NCBI GenBank assembly: GCA_900543415.1
Contig: UQRE01000014.1
Location: 1-51,591 of the forward strand
Length of the DNA stretch: 51,591 bases
Direction: 5' to 3'
Source: an uncultured Dorea sp.
GTDB taxonomy: Bacteria; Bacillota; Clostridia; Lachnospirales; Lachnospiraceae
In this document: positions 1 through 9,302 of the stretch, one piece after another
How the letters are laid out: the number at the start of each line of letters is the position of its first letter
How positions within the stretch are numbered: the stretch's first letter is position 1
Notes under the pieces: generated by a model
Database searches by the model: none
What the model saw: only the letters and a program-made list of their open reading frames with translations
What the model was told of the DNA's origin: nothing
Made by a program: the position numbers and the translations under genes

Positions 1-26
1 AAAACTGCAAAATAATACATTTTCAT

Positions 27-54
27 TTGATTTTATGCAGAAATGTGGTACAAT
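27..54 (+). promoter_or_regulatory. Sigma-A promoter for argH-asd
   Basis: TTGATT (27-32) and TACAAT (49-54) are separated by 16 bases, with an extended TGG just before the -10 box. The argH start lies about 45 bases downstream, with AAGGATG (91-97) as its ribosome binding site. Read from sequence only. Confidence 0.6.
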
Positions 55-104
55 CGAATACATATTATGTTTTATCACATTAAATTATGAAAGGATGAAG
101 ATAG

Positions 105-1484
105 ATGGCACAATTATGGGGCGGACGTTTTACAAAAGAGACAGACAAGCTGGTGTATCAGTTTAACGCATCTATTTCTTTTGATAAAAGATTTTACGCG
201 CAGGACATTAAAGGGAGTATCGCGCATGTAATGATGCTCGGAAGACAGGGAATCCTGACAGAGGATGAGACGGAGAAGATTATGGCAGGTCTTCAAGGAA
301 TCTTGTCAGATGTAGAAGCAGGAACGCTTGAGATTACGGATCAATATGAAGATATCCACAGCTTTGTGGAGGCAACACTGATCGATCGGATCGGGGAAGC
401 AGGAAAGAAGCTTCATACCGGAAGAAGCCGAAATGATCAGGTTGCATTAGATATGAAACTTTATACAAGAGATGAGGTAGAGGCTCTGGACGGACTTGTG
501 GAGGAATTGTTGCAGGCACTTCTTAGTATTATGAAAGATCATGTAAATACTTATATGCCGGGCTTTACCCACCTTCAGAAAGCGCAGCCGATTACCCTTG
601 CTCATCATATGGGAGCATATTTTGAAATGTTTAAGAGAGACCACGAGCGTCTTCGGGACATTTATCATAGAATGAATACATGCCCGTTGGGCTCCGGTGC
701 ATTGGCGGGAACTACTTATCCGTTGGATCGGGAATATACAGCGGTTCTCTTAGGGTTTGACGGACCTACACTAAACAGTATGGACGGAGTGTCGGATCGT
801 GATTATCTGTTGGAATTATTGTCCGCATTATCTATGATCATGATGCATTTGAGCAGATTTTCAGAAGAAATTATTATTTGGAACACAAACGAATATAAAT
901 TCGTAGAGATTGATGATGCGTACAGTACCGGAAGCAGTATTATGCCGCAGAAGAAGAATCCGGATATTGCAGAGCTTGTAAGAGGCAAGACCGGAAGAGT
1001 TTATGGCGCTTTAAATTCATTATTAGCTACAATGAAGGGAATTCCGCTTGCATATAACAAAGATATGCAGGAGGATAAGGAATGGGCATTTGACGCGATT
1101 GATACTGCGAAAGGCTGTCTTGCCCTATTTACCGGAATGTTAAAGACCATGGAGTTTAACAAAGACCGAATGGAAGAAAGTGCAAAACACGGATTTACCA
1201 ATGCCACAGACGCAGCCGATTATCTAGTAAATCATGGTGTTCCGTTCCGAGATGCACATGGGATTGTCGGTCAGCTTGTTTTGACCTGCATTGAGAAGAA
1301 GATTCCGCTTGATGAACTTACTTTGGAAGAATATAAGAAGATATGTCCAGTGTTTGAAGAGGATATTTACGAAGCAATCAGTCTGGAAACTTGTGTAAAT
1401 AAACGTACAACGATCGGAGCTCCTGGGCGAGAAGCAATGGAGCAGGCAATCAAGATTTATGAGGAATATATGAAGAATTATTAG
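105..1484 (+). CDS. argH: Argininosuccinate lyase
   Basis: Cytoplasmic enzyme that splits argininosuccinate into arginine and fumarate, the last step of arginine biosynthesis. At 459 aa it has the usual family length. The fumarate-lyase signature GSSIMPQKKNPD starts at residue 276, and the N-terminal WGGRF and HTGRSRNDQ motifs are typical of ArgH. The ATG follows AAGGATG at a good distance. It is first in a two-gene unit: asd begins 12 bases after its stop. No argG is present in the window, so the rest of the arginine pathway lies elsewhere. Assignment is secure. Confidence 0.97.
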   Translation: MAQLWGGRFTKETDKLVYQFNASISFDKRFYAQDIKGSIAHVMMLGRQGILTEDETEKIMAGLQGILSDVEAGTLEITDQYEDIHSFVEATLIDRIGEAGKKLHTGRSRNDQVALDMKLYTRDEVEALDGLVEELLQALLSIMKDHVNTYMPGFTHLQKAQPITLAHHMGAYFEMFKRDHERLRDIYHRMNTCPLGSGALAGTTYPLDREYTAVLLGFDGPTLNSMDGVSDRDYLLELLSALSMIMMHLSRFSEEIIIWNTNEYKFVEIDDAYSTGSSIMPQKKNPDIAELVRGKTGRVYGALNSLLATMKGIPLAYNKDMQEDKEWAFDAIDTAKGCLALFTGMLKTMEFNKDRMEESAKHGFTNATDAADYLVNHGVPFRDAHGIVGQLVLTCIEKKIPLDELTLEEYKKICPVFEEDIYEAISLETCVNKRTTIGAPGREAMEQAIKIYEEYMKNY

Positions 1485-1496
1485 GAGGAGAGAAAG

Positions 1497-2582
1497 ATGG
1501 AGAAGAAATTAAGAGTTGGTATTTTAGGGGCGACAGGAATGGTTGGACAGCGTTTTATTTCTCTGCTTGAAAATCATCCGTGGTTTGAAGTGGTGACAGT
1601 TGCGGCAAGTCCAAGATCCGCAGGAAAAACCTATGAAGAGGCAGTGGGCGGACGTTGGAAAATGACGACACCGATGCCGGAAGGAGTAAAAAACCTGGTC
1701 GTACACAACGTAAATGAAGTAGAAGAAGTTGCAGCTACCGTTGATTTTGTATTCAGCGCTGTCGACATGACAAAGGATGAGATCCGTGCGATTGAAGAGG
1801 CGTATGCAAAGACAGAGACACCGGTTGTATCTAACAACAGTGCACATCGCTGGACACCGGATGTTCCGATGGTAGTTCCGGAGATCAACTCCCAGCATTT
1901 TGAAGTGATCGCTGACCAGAAGAAGCGTCTTGGTACAACAAGAGGATTCATTGCAGTAAAACCGAATTGCTCCATTCAGAGCTATGCTCCATGTCTTGCA
2001 GCATGGAAAGAATTCGGTCCAAAAGAAGTTGTAGCGACGACTTATCAGGCAATTTCCGGAGCCGGTAAGACATTCAAAGACTGGCCGGAGATGGTTGAGA
2101 ATATTATTCCGTATATTGGCGGTGAGGAAGAAAAGAGTGAGCAGGAGCCGCTTCGTGTACTTGGCAAGGTTGAGAATGGCGAGATTGTGAAAGCAGAGCT
2201 TCCGAAGATTACTTGCCAGTGCATCCGTGTGCCGGTATTAAACGGACATACAGCAGCAGTATTTATTAATTTTGAGAAGAGACCAACGAAAGAGCAGTTG
2301 ATTGAGAAACTGGTGAATTTCAAAGGATTCCCGCAGGAAGCAGAACTTCCAAGTGCGCCAAAGCAGTTTATCCAATATTTAGAAGAAGATAACCGTCCAC
2401 AGGTTACATTGGATGTAGACTACGAAAACGGTATGGGCGTGTCTATCGGACGTCTGAGAGAAGATACAATGTTTGATTTTAAGTTTGTCGGACTTTCCCA
2501 TAACACGGTACGTGGCGCTGCAGGCGGAGCAGTGCTTTGTGCAGAGGCGCTGACAGCAAAAGGATATATTGAAGCGAAATAA
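1497..2582 (+). CDS. asd: Aspartate-semialdehyde dehydrogenase
   Basis: NADPH-dependent reduction of aspartyl phosphate to aspartate semialdehyde, the branch point to lysine, threonine, methionine and diaminopimelate. The 361-aa protein has an N-terminal nucleotide-binding GATGMVGQRF motif, the catalytic cysteine in KPNCSIQ and the active-site histidine in LNGHTAAVF. The PNCSIQ form and the length fit the archaeal/fungal-like Asd branch rather than the E. coli type. A strong AGGAGG site lies between the argH stop and this ATG, so the two are co-transcribed. A terminator follows about 90 bases downstream. Confidence 0.95.
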   Translation: MEKKLRVGILGATGMVGQRFISLLENHPWFEVVTVAASPRSAGKTYEEAVGGRWKMTTPMPEGVKNLVVHNVNEVEEVAATVDFVFSAVDMTKDEIRAIEEAYAKTETPVVSNNSAHRWTPDVPMVVPEINSQHFEVIADQKKRLGTTRGFIAVKPNCSIQSYAPCLAAWKEFGPKEVVATTYQAISGAGKTFKDWPEMVENIIPYIGGEEEKSEQEPLRVLGKVENGEIVKAELPKITCQCIRVPVLNGHTAAVFINFEKRPTKEQLIEKLVNFKGFPQEAELPSAPKQFIQYLEEDNRPQVTLDVDYENGMGVSIGRLREDTMFDFKFVGLSHNTVRGAAGGAVLCAEALTAKGYIEAK

Positions 2583-2668
2583 GCGTTTGTTTTAGCAGAT
2601 AGTGCGAATCAGGGGTTTTGGAAGCATTTCAATATCTCAGGCTTTCGTTAAGAATTGCTAACAATAAG

Positions 2669-2704
2669 AAGGGTAGAAATTATACATAATTTCTGCCCTT
2701 TTTT
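2669..2704 (+). terminator. Intrinsic terminator after argH-asd
   Basis: A 14-bp stem (2669-2682 with 2687-2700, one G-T pair) and a TACA loop, followed by a T run to 2704. It ends the argH-asd unit. Confidence 0.85.
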
Positions 2705-2760
2705 AGAGGTGATTCTAATACTTATTGTTAATGAGATGTTCTGGACCAAGAACATAAAAC

Positions 2761-2821
2761 GGAAAGTGTACTTTACATAGTGAAATATGTATGTTAATAT
2801 AAAGATGTAAAGTTTACTTTC
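2761..2821 (+). promoter_or_regulatory. Promoter bracketed by two palindromic operators
   Basis: -35 TTTACA (2772-2777) and -10 TAATAT (2795-2800) are 17 bases apart, with an extended TGT. Two copies of the dyad AAAGTnnACTTT lie at 2763-2774 (overlapping the -35) and 2808-2819 (at the expected start of transcription). The flanks extend the match, so 2761-2778 and 2804-2821 form an inverted repeat with 16 of 18 positions paired. The layout suggests repression, probably by the XRE protein encoded immediately downstream. Confidence 0.7.
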
Positions 2822-2838
2822 CATAAAGAGGAGATGTT

Positions 2839-3051
2839 ATGAAGAACAGATTAGAAGAATTGCGAAAGGAGAGAGGGATTAATCAGGAGGAACTGGCTGC
2901 TGTGTTGGAGGTTTCCAGGCAGACCATAGGCTCTCTGGAAAATGGACGTTACAATCCATCTATCCTTCTTGCTTTTAAAATTGCAAAGTATTTTGGGTGT
3001 CAGATTGAAGATGTATTTTTTTATGAACCAGAGGAGGGAAAATCAATATGA
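2839..3051 (+). CDS. XRE-family transcriptional regulator, 70 aa
   Basis: A small cytoplasmic DNA-binding protein consisting of little more than a Cro/CI-type helix-turn-helix (residues about 4-58). The core INQEELAAVLEVSRQTIGSLENG contains the recognition helix SRQTIGSLE, and a short acidic tail follows. Such 65-75 aa regulators often act as autorepressors next to a small membrane protein. AGGAG precedes the ATG. Its 3' end overlaps the next gene by 4 bases (ATGA), so the two are translationally coupled. The paired AAAGTnnACTTT operators around its promoter are its likely targets. The signal sensed is not visible. Confidence 0.85.
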   Translation: MKNRLEELRKERGINQEELAAVLEVSRQTIGSLENGRYNPSILLAFKIAKYFGCQIEDVFFYEPEEGKSI

Positions 3052-3440
3052 AGAAAGGAAAGCTGTGGTATTTAGGATATGTTGTTGCGGCAGGATTTTT
3101 AGTGGCATTATTTGTTCTTAAAAACTCGGCAGTATGGGGAATAATCTGTTCTATGGGTTTTGCGGGAATTTTTTCTGTGACACATGTAAATGTGATGCAT
3201 GAAAAGATGTTAGAACAGGATGCTGATTATCAGAGAAATATAAAAGATGAACGTAATATTATGATTCGTGAAAAAGCCGGCAACATTTCTAATATGTTGA
3301 ATATGATGCTGATGTCATTGGCGACAGTTATTTTTATTGCTTTGGGCTATATTATTCCGGCAATAGTTATAGGCGTTCTGGTGTTTGTACAGCCTTTCAT
3401 TTTGATAGCGATTACAGAGCGTTTGGAAAAGAAGTTTTAA
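3048..3440 (+). CDS. Small membrane protein, DUF2178-like
   Basis: A 130-aa protein of unknown function with four predicted membrane helices: about residues 7-24, 28-45, 80-100 and 103-122. A charged segment of about 35 residues between helices 2 and 3 contains KDERNIMIREKAG. A charged DER...I..KAG segment between helix pairs is reminiscent of the DUF2178 family; that link is from memory and not tested. It overlaps the XRE gene by 4 bases and has no separate promoter, so regulator and membrane protein form one module. Possible roles include sensing an envelope signal or influencing the regulator, but nothing in the sequence decides this. Confidence 0.7.
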   Translation: MKKGKLWYLGYVVAAGFLVALFVLKNSAVWGIICSMGFAGIFSVTHVNVMHEKMLEQDADYQRNIKDERNIMIREKAGNISNMLNMMLMSLATVIFIALGYIIPAIVIGVLVFVQPFILIAITERLEKKF

Positions 3441-3463
3441 CAAGAAGTTAACATGCTTTTTGC

Positions 3464-3492
3464 TTGAGACGGTGTGGTACTTATGTTAAAAT
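3464..3492 (+). promoter_or_regulatory. Promoter for ppk1
   Basis: TTGAGA (3464-3469) and TAAAAT (3487-3492) with a 17-base spacer and an extended TGT before the -10 box. The ppk1 ATG is about 60 bases downstream, with GGAG at 3541-3544. Confidence 0.65.
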
Positions 3493-3552
3493 AGTAATCA
3501 ATTAATTTAGGAGTTTGTTTTATAAATCAATGCAAAGAATGGAGTCTGTATT

Positions 3553-5670
3553 ATGGGAAAGAATATTATGAATTATACACAGAACAGGGAGCTTTCGTGG
3601 CTGAAGTTTAACCAGAGAGTATTGGAAGAAGCGAGAGATGTAACGGTTCCTCTGTTGGAGAGAATGAAATTCGTAGCAATCTTCACCAGTAATCTGGACG
3701 AATTCTTTATGATTCGTGTAGGAAGTCTTTTTGACATGGCACAGACGGACTCACAGACGAAGGATGCCAGATCCGGTATGACGCCGGACGAGCAGCTTGA
3801 GAAGATTTATGAAGCGGTAGCACCTTTATATAAGGAACGGGATAAGACATACGGAGAGATCAAGAGACAGCTTCATCCTTATGGCGTATGTGGACTGGAT
3901 TTTAAGGAGCTTGAGCAGTCGGAAAGAAAGTATGTAAAAAAATATTTCAAAGAGCAGGTTCTGCCAATCTTGTCTCCGCAGATCGTGGACGCAAATCATC
4001 CATTTCCACATTTGTTGAATAAAGAGATTTATGTGACAGCCAATTTACGGGAGAAAGATAAGGACAGGGGAAAAACAATGATGGGAATCATTCCCGTTCC
4101 CCAGTTTATGTCAGAGGTGTTATACCTTCCGGGGCATGATATCCGCTATATCCGCATGGAAAAGGTGATTATGGAGTATTTAAGCCTTGTGTTTGATAAT
4201 TATCATGTGTCAGATGCAAATTATATCTGTGTTACAAGAAATGCGGATATTTCACCGGATGATGAGTCTTTGGAGATTACGGATGATTTTCGTAATTTAA
4301 TGCAGAAGACATTGCACAAACGCCGCCGGATGGCTGTGGTACGTTTGGAAGTGGCAGAAAAGTTAAGTCCGGAAGTTGAAAAATATTTTTGTGAGAAATT
4401 CAATATCAAACCGACGCAGATTTTCCGCACGAAAATGCCGATGAAGCTTTCTTATGCATTTGCAATAAGCGGCAATCTTCCGGAGCCTATGAAAAAGGCA
4501 TTGACTTATCCGCCATTTTCACCGCAGGAACCGGAACGTGTACAGGAAGGCAGTATCACGAAGCAGATTCGCCGGAAAGACCTGTTGCTCTTTTATCCTT
4601 ATGAGAGTATGAACCCATTTTTGAAGCTGATCAAAGAGGCGTCTGTAGATCCTAATGTTATGACGATCAAGATTACTATCTACCGTCTTGCAAAGAAGGC
4701 AAGGCTTGTGGAATATCTCTGTGCCGCTGCAGAAAACGGCAAGGAAGTAACGGTTCTTATTGAACTTCGTGCAAGATTTGATGAGCAGAATAATATTGAC
4801 TGGTCAGAGCGGTTGGAAGAAGCAGGATGTCGGGTGATCTACGGTTTTGAAAATTATAAGGTTCATTCAAAGCTTTGTCTTATCACTTATCGAAACCGCG
4901 GAGAGATTCAGTATATTACGCAAGTGGGCACCGGAAATTATAATGAGAAGACAGCGGCCATGTATACCGATCTTTCCCTTATGACAGCCGACCGGGAGAT
5001 CGGTAAGGATGCCATGGAATTCTTCAAGAATATGTCCATTAGTAATCTGGACGGAGATTATCAGCATCTGATCGTATCACCTACAAGTTTAAAACAAAAA
5101 GTGCTTACACTTATGGATGAAGAAATCGCAAGGGGAAGCGAGGGAAGAATCATTATGAAAATGAATTCCCTTACAGATGTGGATTTTATTGAAAAAGTAT
5201 CGGAAGCATCGAGAGCCGGAGTGAAGATAGACTTGATTATCCGCGGAATTTGCTGTATACTTCCGGGAGTGAAGGGTTATACCGAGAATCTCCGAGTGAC
5301 CAGTGTAGTGGGGCGATTTTTAGAGCATCCCCGCATTTTCAGCTTTGGAACAGGGAGCAGACAGAAAATCTACATTGGTTCAGCAGATATGATGACGAGA
5401 AATACGGAGAAACGAGTGGAAGTTGCCTGTCCGGTTCTGGATGAAGACATTAAGCGTCAGATCAATCATTATTTGAAAGTTATGTTGAATGATAACATTA
5501 AGGCAAGAGTTCTTCAAAGCGACGGTATCTACCGAAAGCGGGAACAGCAAGAACCTTTTATAGACTCGCAGGCAGTGTTTATGGAAGAAGCCCTTCAGAA
5601 TTCCAGAAAACCGTCACAACAAAAGAAGACGGGATTCATGGACAAGATAAAACATCTGTTTAAGAAGTAG
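3553..5670 (+). CDS. ppk1: Polyphosphate kinase 1
   Basis: Reversibly transfers the gamma-phosphate of ATP to a growing polyphosphate chain. The 705-aa protein has the four-part PPK1 layout: N-terminal domain (YTQNRELSWLKFNQRVLEEA), head domain, and two phospholipase-D-like C-terminal domains. The autophosphorylated histidine is His438 in NYKVHSKLCLI, and the second conserved histidine is His592 in FLEHPRIFSFG; VGTGNYNEKTA is also conserved. The start has GGAG eight bases upstream. The basic, Gln-rich last 40 residues resemble a flexible tail. topB follows after 32 bases, and no exopolyphosphatase gene is adjacent. Confidence 0.96.
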   Translation: MGKNIMNYTQNRELSWLKFNQRVLEEARDVTVPLLERMKFVAIFTSNLDEFFMIRVGSLFDMAQTDSQTKDARSGMTPDEQLEKIYEAVAPLYKERDKTYGEIKRQLHPYGVCGLDFKELEQSERKYVKKYFKEQVLPILSPQIVDANHPFPHLLNKEIYVTANLREKDKDRGKTMMGIIPVPQFMSEVLYLPGHDIRYIRMEKVIMEYLSLVFDNYHVSDANYICVTRNADISPDDESLEITDDFRNLMQKTLHKRRRMAVVRLEVAEKLSPEVEKYFCEKFNIKPTQIFRTKMPMKLSYAFAISGNLPEPMKKALTYPPFSPQEPERVQEGSITKQIRRKDLLLFYPYESMNPFLKLIKEASVDPNVMTIKITIYRLAKKARLVEYLCAAAENGKEVTVLIELRARFDEQNNIDWSERLEEAGCRVIYGFENYKVHSKLCLITYRNRGEIQYITQVGTGNYNEKTAAMYTDLSLMTADREIGKDAMEFFKNMSISNLDGDYQHLIVSPTSLKQKVLTLMDEEIARGSEGRIIMKMNSLTDVDFIEKVSEASRAGVKIDLIIRGICCILPGVKGYTENLRVTSVVGRFLEHPRIFSFGTGSRQKIYIGSADMMTRNTEKRVEVACPVLDEDIKRQINHYLKVMLNDNIKARVLQSDGIYRKREQQEPFIDSQAVFMEEALQNSRKPSQQKKTGFMDKIKHLFKK

Positions 5671-5702
5671 AAGCAGATAGTTGAGGAGTAGAAGAGCATT
5701 TC

Positions 5703-7676
5703 ATGGGGAAATCATTATACATTGCAGAAAAACCAAGTGTAGCGCAGGAATTCGCAAAGGCGCTAAAATTGAAGTTGAATAGAAAAGACGGATATCTGGA
5801 ATCGGAAGATGCAATTGTCACATGGTGTGTGGGACACCTTGTGACAATGAGCTATCCAGAGGAGTATGATCCGTCACTGAAAAGGTGGAGTCTGGAGACT
5901 CTGCCTTTTATTCCTGAGCAGTTTAAGTATGAAGTGATACCTGCAGTTTCCAAACAATTTAAGATTGTGTCAGGGCTTCTGAATCGTCCCGATGTTGACA
6001 CAATCTATGTGTGCACAGACTCCGGGCGGGAAGGAGAGTATATTTACCGCCTCGTAGAGCAGCAGGCGGGCGTACATGGCAAAGAGAGACGACGAGTGTG
6101 GATCGATTCCCAGACGGAAGAAGAGATTTTAAGGGGAATTCGTGAGGCGAAGGATCTAGGAGAATATGACAATCTGTCTGCTTCCGCGTATTTGAGGGCA
6201 AAAGAGGATTATCTTATGGGAATCAATTTTTCACGTCTATTGACGCTGAAATACGGAAACAGCATTTCCGATTATCTTCATACGAAATATTCCGTTATTT
6301 CCGTGGGGCGTGTGATGACCTGTGTGCTTGGCATGGTGGTGCGAAGAGAACGAGAAATTCGTGAATTTGTTGAGACGCCATTTTACCGTGTGTTAAGTAC
6401 CATCGGAGAAGCGGACGAAAGTTTTGAAGGGGAGTGGAAAGCGGTAGAAGGCTCTCGATATTTTGAGTCTTTTGATCTTTATAAAGAAAATGGTTTTAAA
6501 GAGAGGGAGAAGGCGGAAGAACTGGTTTCTTATTTAACAGATCCGTTGCCGGTCACCTGTCAGATCACAGCCATTGAGAAGAAAAAAGAGAAGAAAAATC
6601 CGCCTCTTTTATTTAACTTGGCGGAGCTTCAAAATGAATGTTCCAAGCGTTTTAAGATCAGTCCTGACGAGACGCTTCGCATTGTACAGGAATTGTATGA
6701 GAAGAAGCTTGTAACGTATCCAAGAACCGACGCCAGAGTATTGTCTACTGCGGTGGCAAAAGAAATTCATAAAAACTTAAACGGTTTGATGAAATATGAG
6801 CCGGCAGTTTCTTATCTTCAGGAAATTGTTTCTTTTGGAAGTCATAAAGGGCTGGCAAAGACGAGATATGTCAATGACAAGCAGATTACCGACCACTATG
6901 CGATTATTCCTACCGGACAGGGAATTGGGACGTTAAAGAGCGTTTCTTCATTGTCTGCGAAGGTGTATGATGTGATCGTGAAGCGTTTCTTGAGTATCTT
7001 TTACCCTGCGGCGGTGTACCAGAAGGTGTCAATTACAACAAAAGTAAAAGAAGAATCGTTTTTCTCCAATTTTAAGGTGCTGGCTGAAGCAGGATATCTT
7101 AAGGTGGCAAATGAGGAGAACCAGAGTCAGGAAAAATCAGCAGATCAGAAGATGTTCGAGCGGGTAAATGCACTGAAAAAAGGAATGATGCTTCCGGTTT
7201 CGGCGTTTGAAATCAAAGAGGGAAAAACTTCTCCGCCGAAACGTTATAATTCCGGTTCTTTGATTCTTGCTATGGAAAATGCGGGACAGTTGATCGAGGA
7301 CGAGGATTTACGAGCGCAGATTAAAGGAAGCGGTATCGGCACCAGCGCCACAAGAGGAGATATTTTAAAGAAATTATTTCACATTAAGTATTTATCCTTA
7401 AATAAAAAGACGCAGATTGTGACGCCGACGCTGCTTGGAGAAATAATCTATGATGTAGTGGAACACTCTATTCGTTCACTTTTAAATCCAGAATTAACAG
7501 CAAGCTGGGAGAAAGGGCTTACTTATGTGGCAGATGGTGATATTACGCCGGAAGAGTACATGCAGAAGTTGGATCACTTTATCGTGAGCCGTACAATGGG
7601 GGTAAAGGGACTTAACAATCAAGGACAGCTTCGGGCGTGTTATGACCGCTCGGCGAAGTTCTATAAGAAGAAATAA
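5703..7676 (+). CDS. topB: DNA topoisomerase III, type IA
   Basis: Relaxes negatively supercoiled DNA and decatenates replication intermediates by single-strand passage. At 657 aa it has an N-terminal TOPRIM domain (IAEKPSVAQEFAKAL, then the acidic CTDSGREGEYIYR) and the active-site tyrosine Tyr339 in KKLVTYPRTDAR. GSGIGTSATRG is the conserved motif further on. It ends without a C-terminal zinc-ribbon extension. The GGAG upstream is about 14 bases from the ATG, longer than ideal, so the start is slightly uncertain. It may be co-transcribed with ppk1. Confidence 0.93.
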   Translation: MGKSLYIAEKPSVAQEFAKALKLKLNRKDGYLESEDAIVTWCVGHLVTMSYPEEYDPSLKRWSLETLPFIPEQFKYEVIPAVSKQFKIVSGLLNRPDVDTIYVCTDSGREGEYIYRLVEQQAGVHGKERRRVWIDSQTEEEILRGIREAKDLGEYDNLSASAYLRAKEDYLMGINFSRLLTLKYGNSISDYLHTKYSVISVGRVMTCVLGMVVRREREIREFVETPFYRVLSTIGEADESFEGEWKAVEGSRYFESFDLYKENGFKEREKAEELVSYLTDPLPVTCQITAIEKKKEKKNPPLLFNLAELQNECSKRFKISPDETLRIVQELYEKKLVTYPRTDARVLSTAVAKEIHKNLNGLMKYEPAVSYLQEIVSFGSHKGLAKTRYVNDKQITDHYAIIPTGQGIGTLKSVSSLSAKVYDVIVKRFLSIFYPAAVYQKVSITTKVKEESFFSNFKVLAEAGYLKVANEENQSQEKSADQKMFERVNALKKGMMLPVSAFEIKEGKTSPPKRYNSGSLILAMENAGQLIEDEDLRAQIKGSGIGTSATRGDILKKLFHIKYLSLNKKTQIVTPTLLGEIIYDVVEHSIRSLLNPELTASWEKGLTYVADGDITPEEYMQKLDHFIVSRTMGVKGLNNQGQLRACYDRSAKFYKKK

Positions 7677-7747
7677 TTGCCTAATAACCGGAAAAGTGCT
7701 ATTCTTTACTTAGTAACTTGAGAATAGAAGAAAGACAGGAGACAACA

Positions 7748-8419
7748 ATGAGAGAATTGACAGTGAATGAATTATATGATTTAAATGAAACAATTGCGAA
7801 AGATATTTTTGATGGTGTAACTTACCCTTGGGAAGTGCTTCCGAAAATCGGAGATTTTATTGTGGAGCTTGGAAAGACACTTTCCAAAGAGGAGTATGAT
7901 CAGGTGGAAGAGAATGTGTGGATTGCCAAGTCGGCAAACGTATTTCCGTCTGCTTACATTCATGGCCCTGCAATCATCGGCAAGGATGCAGAAGTAAGAC
8001 ACTGTGCATTTATCCGTGGCAATGCCATCGTAGGAGAGGGTGCGGTAGTCGGTAATTCTACAGAGCTTAAGAATGTAATTCTGTTCAATAAAGTACAGGT
8101 TCCTCATTATAATTATGTGGGTGATTCTGTGCTTGGATATAAAGCGCATATGGGAGCGGGCTCTATTACTTCAAATGTAAAATCTGATAAAAAGCTGGTT
8201 GTTGTAAAGACGCCGGAAGGTGGAATTGAGACCGGAAGAAAGAAATTCGGAGCAATGCTCGGAGATGAAGTGGAAGTCGGATGCGGAACAGTTTTGAATC
8301 CGGGAAGTGTTGTCGGAAGACATACGAATATTTATCCGTTGTCCAGCGTAAGAGGTTATGTTCCTGCGGGAAGCATTTATAAGAGACAGGGTGAAGTGGT
8401 AGAAAAAAGAGGAGAGTAG
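7748..8419 (+). CDS. Left-handed beta-helix acyltransferase, GlmU C-terminal-like
   Basis: A 223-aa protein of the hexapeptide-repeat superfamily, often labelled UDP-N-acetylglucosamine pyrophosphorylase-related although the uridyltransferase domain is absent. Residues about 50-210 hold hexapeptide repeats that form a left-handed beta helix (VFPSAYIHGPAIIGKDAEVR, GNAIVGEGAVVGNST). The SVLGYKAHMGAGSITSNVK segment matches the acetyl-CoA-site region of GlmU. The start is placed at 7748 because GGAG (7739-7742) lies six bases before it; an in-frame start 30 bases upstream has no such site. The acceptor is unknown. It heads a tight unit with the next two genes. Confidence 0.82.
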   Translation: MRELTVNELYDLNETIAKDIFDGVTYPWEVLPKIGDFIVELGKTLSKEEYDQVEENVWIAKSANVFPSAYIHGPAIIGKDAEVRHCAFIRGNAIVGEGAVVGNSTELKNVILFNKVQVPHYNYVGDSVLGYKAHMGAGSITSNVKSDKKLVVVKTPEGGIETGRKKFGAMLGDEVEVGCGTVLNPGSVVGRHTNIYPLSSVRGYVPAGSIYKRQGEVVEKRGE

Positions 8420-8423
8420 ACAG

Positions 8424-9299
8424 ATGAAGAAGATTGGATTTATCGGTGTCGGCATTATGGGAAAATCTATGGTGCGAAATCTGATGAAAGCTGGCTTTGA
8501 ACTTCATATTTTTGCCAGAACAAAAGCGAAGGTAGAGGATGTGATCAGCGAGGGAGCCATATTCCACAGTACCATCAAAGAATGTGTATCGGATTGTGAC
8601 GCGGTGATCACGATTGTGGGATTTCCGGCAGATGTAGAGGAAGTGTATTTTGAAGAAGGTAATATTTTAGATAGCGCAAAAGAAGGCGCTTACCTTATTG
8701 ATATGACTACTACAAGCCCTATGTTGTCAGAGAAGATTTATGCAGAAGGAAAGAAGCGTGGCTTTCGTGTATTAGACGCTCCGGTGACAGGCGGAGATAC
8801 AGGAGCGAAGGCAGGAACGCTGTCTATCTTAGTCGGCGGTGATAAAGAAGATTATGAAGCTTGTATGCCTTTATTTGAAGCCATGGGAACCAACATTAAT
8901 TATCAGGGAGCAGCAGGAAGCGGGCAGCATGCGAAGATGGCAAATCAGATTATGATTGCAGGTACATTGTCCGGCGTGTGTGAAGCACTCACTTATGCGA
9001 AAGCAAAAGGCCTTGATCTTCCTACAGTGATTAAATCAGTAGCAACAGGAGCGGCAGGAAGCAGGCAGTTAGATCTCTTTGCACCTAAGATTCTGGAGAA
9101 AGATTACAAGCCCGGATTTTTTATCAAGCATTTTATTAAAGATATGAAGATTGCTTTGACAGAGGCTAATCGGAGTGATCTTTTCCTGGAAGTGTTAAGT
9201 CTTGTCCTTTCGAACTATGAAGAACTGGAATCAGAAGGATATGGAGATCTTGGCACACAGGCATTGATTAAATATTATGAAGCAGAAGGGGAGGAGTAG
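8424..9299 (+). CDS. Beta-hydroxyacid dehydrogenase (HIBADH/GarR family)
   Basis: NAD(P)-dependent oxidoreductase of 291 aa, the family that includes 3-hydroxyisobutyrate dehydrogenase and tartronate semialdehyde reductase. The N-terminal Rossmann motif is GFIGVGIMGKSM; the substrate-binding loop is DAPVTGGDTGAKAGTLSI; the catalytic lysine sits in GSGQHAKMANQ. The true substrate cannot be read from sequence. It starts 4 bases after the acyltransferase gene and ends 3 bases before mgsA. A role in small hydroxy-aldehyde or hydroxy-acid handling beside methylglyoxal production is possible, but this is inference from position. Confidence 0.85.
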   Translation: MKKIGFIGVGIMGKSMVRNLMKAGFELHIFARTKAKVEDVISEGAIFHSTIKECVSDCDAVITIVGFPADVEEVYFEEGNILDSAKEGAYLIDMTTTSPMLSEKIYAEGKKRGFRVLDAPVTGGDTGAKAGTLSILVGGDKEDYEACMPLFEAMGTNINYQGAAGSGQHAKMANQIMIAGTLSGVCEALTYAKAKGLDLPTVIKSVATGAAGSRQLDLFAPKILEKDYKPGFFIKHFIKDMKIALTEANRSDLFLEVLSLVLSNYEELESEGYGDLGTQALIKYYEAEGEE

Positions 9300-9302
9300 G
9301 AA

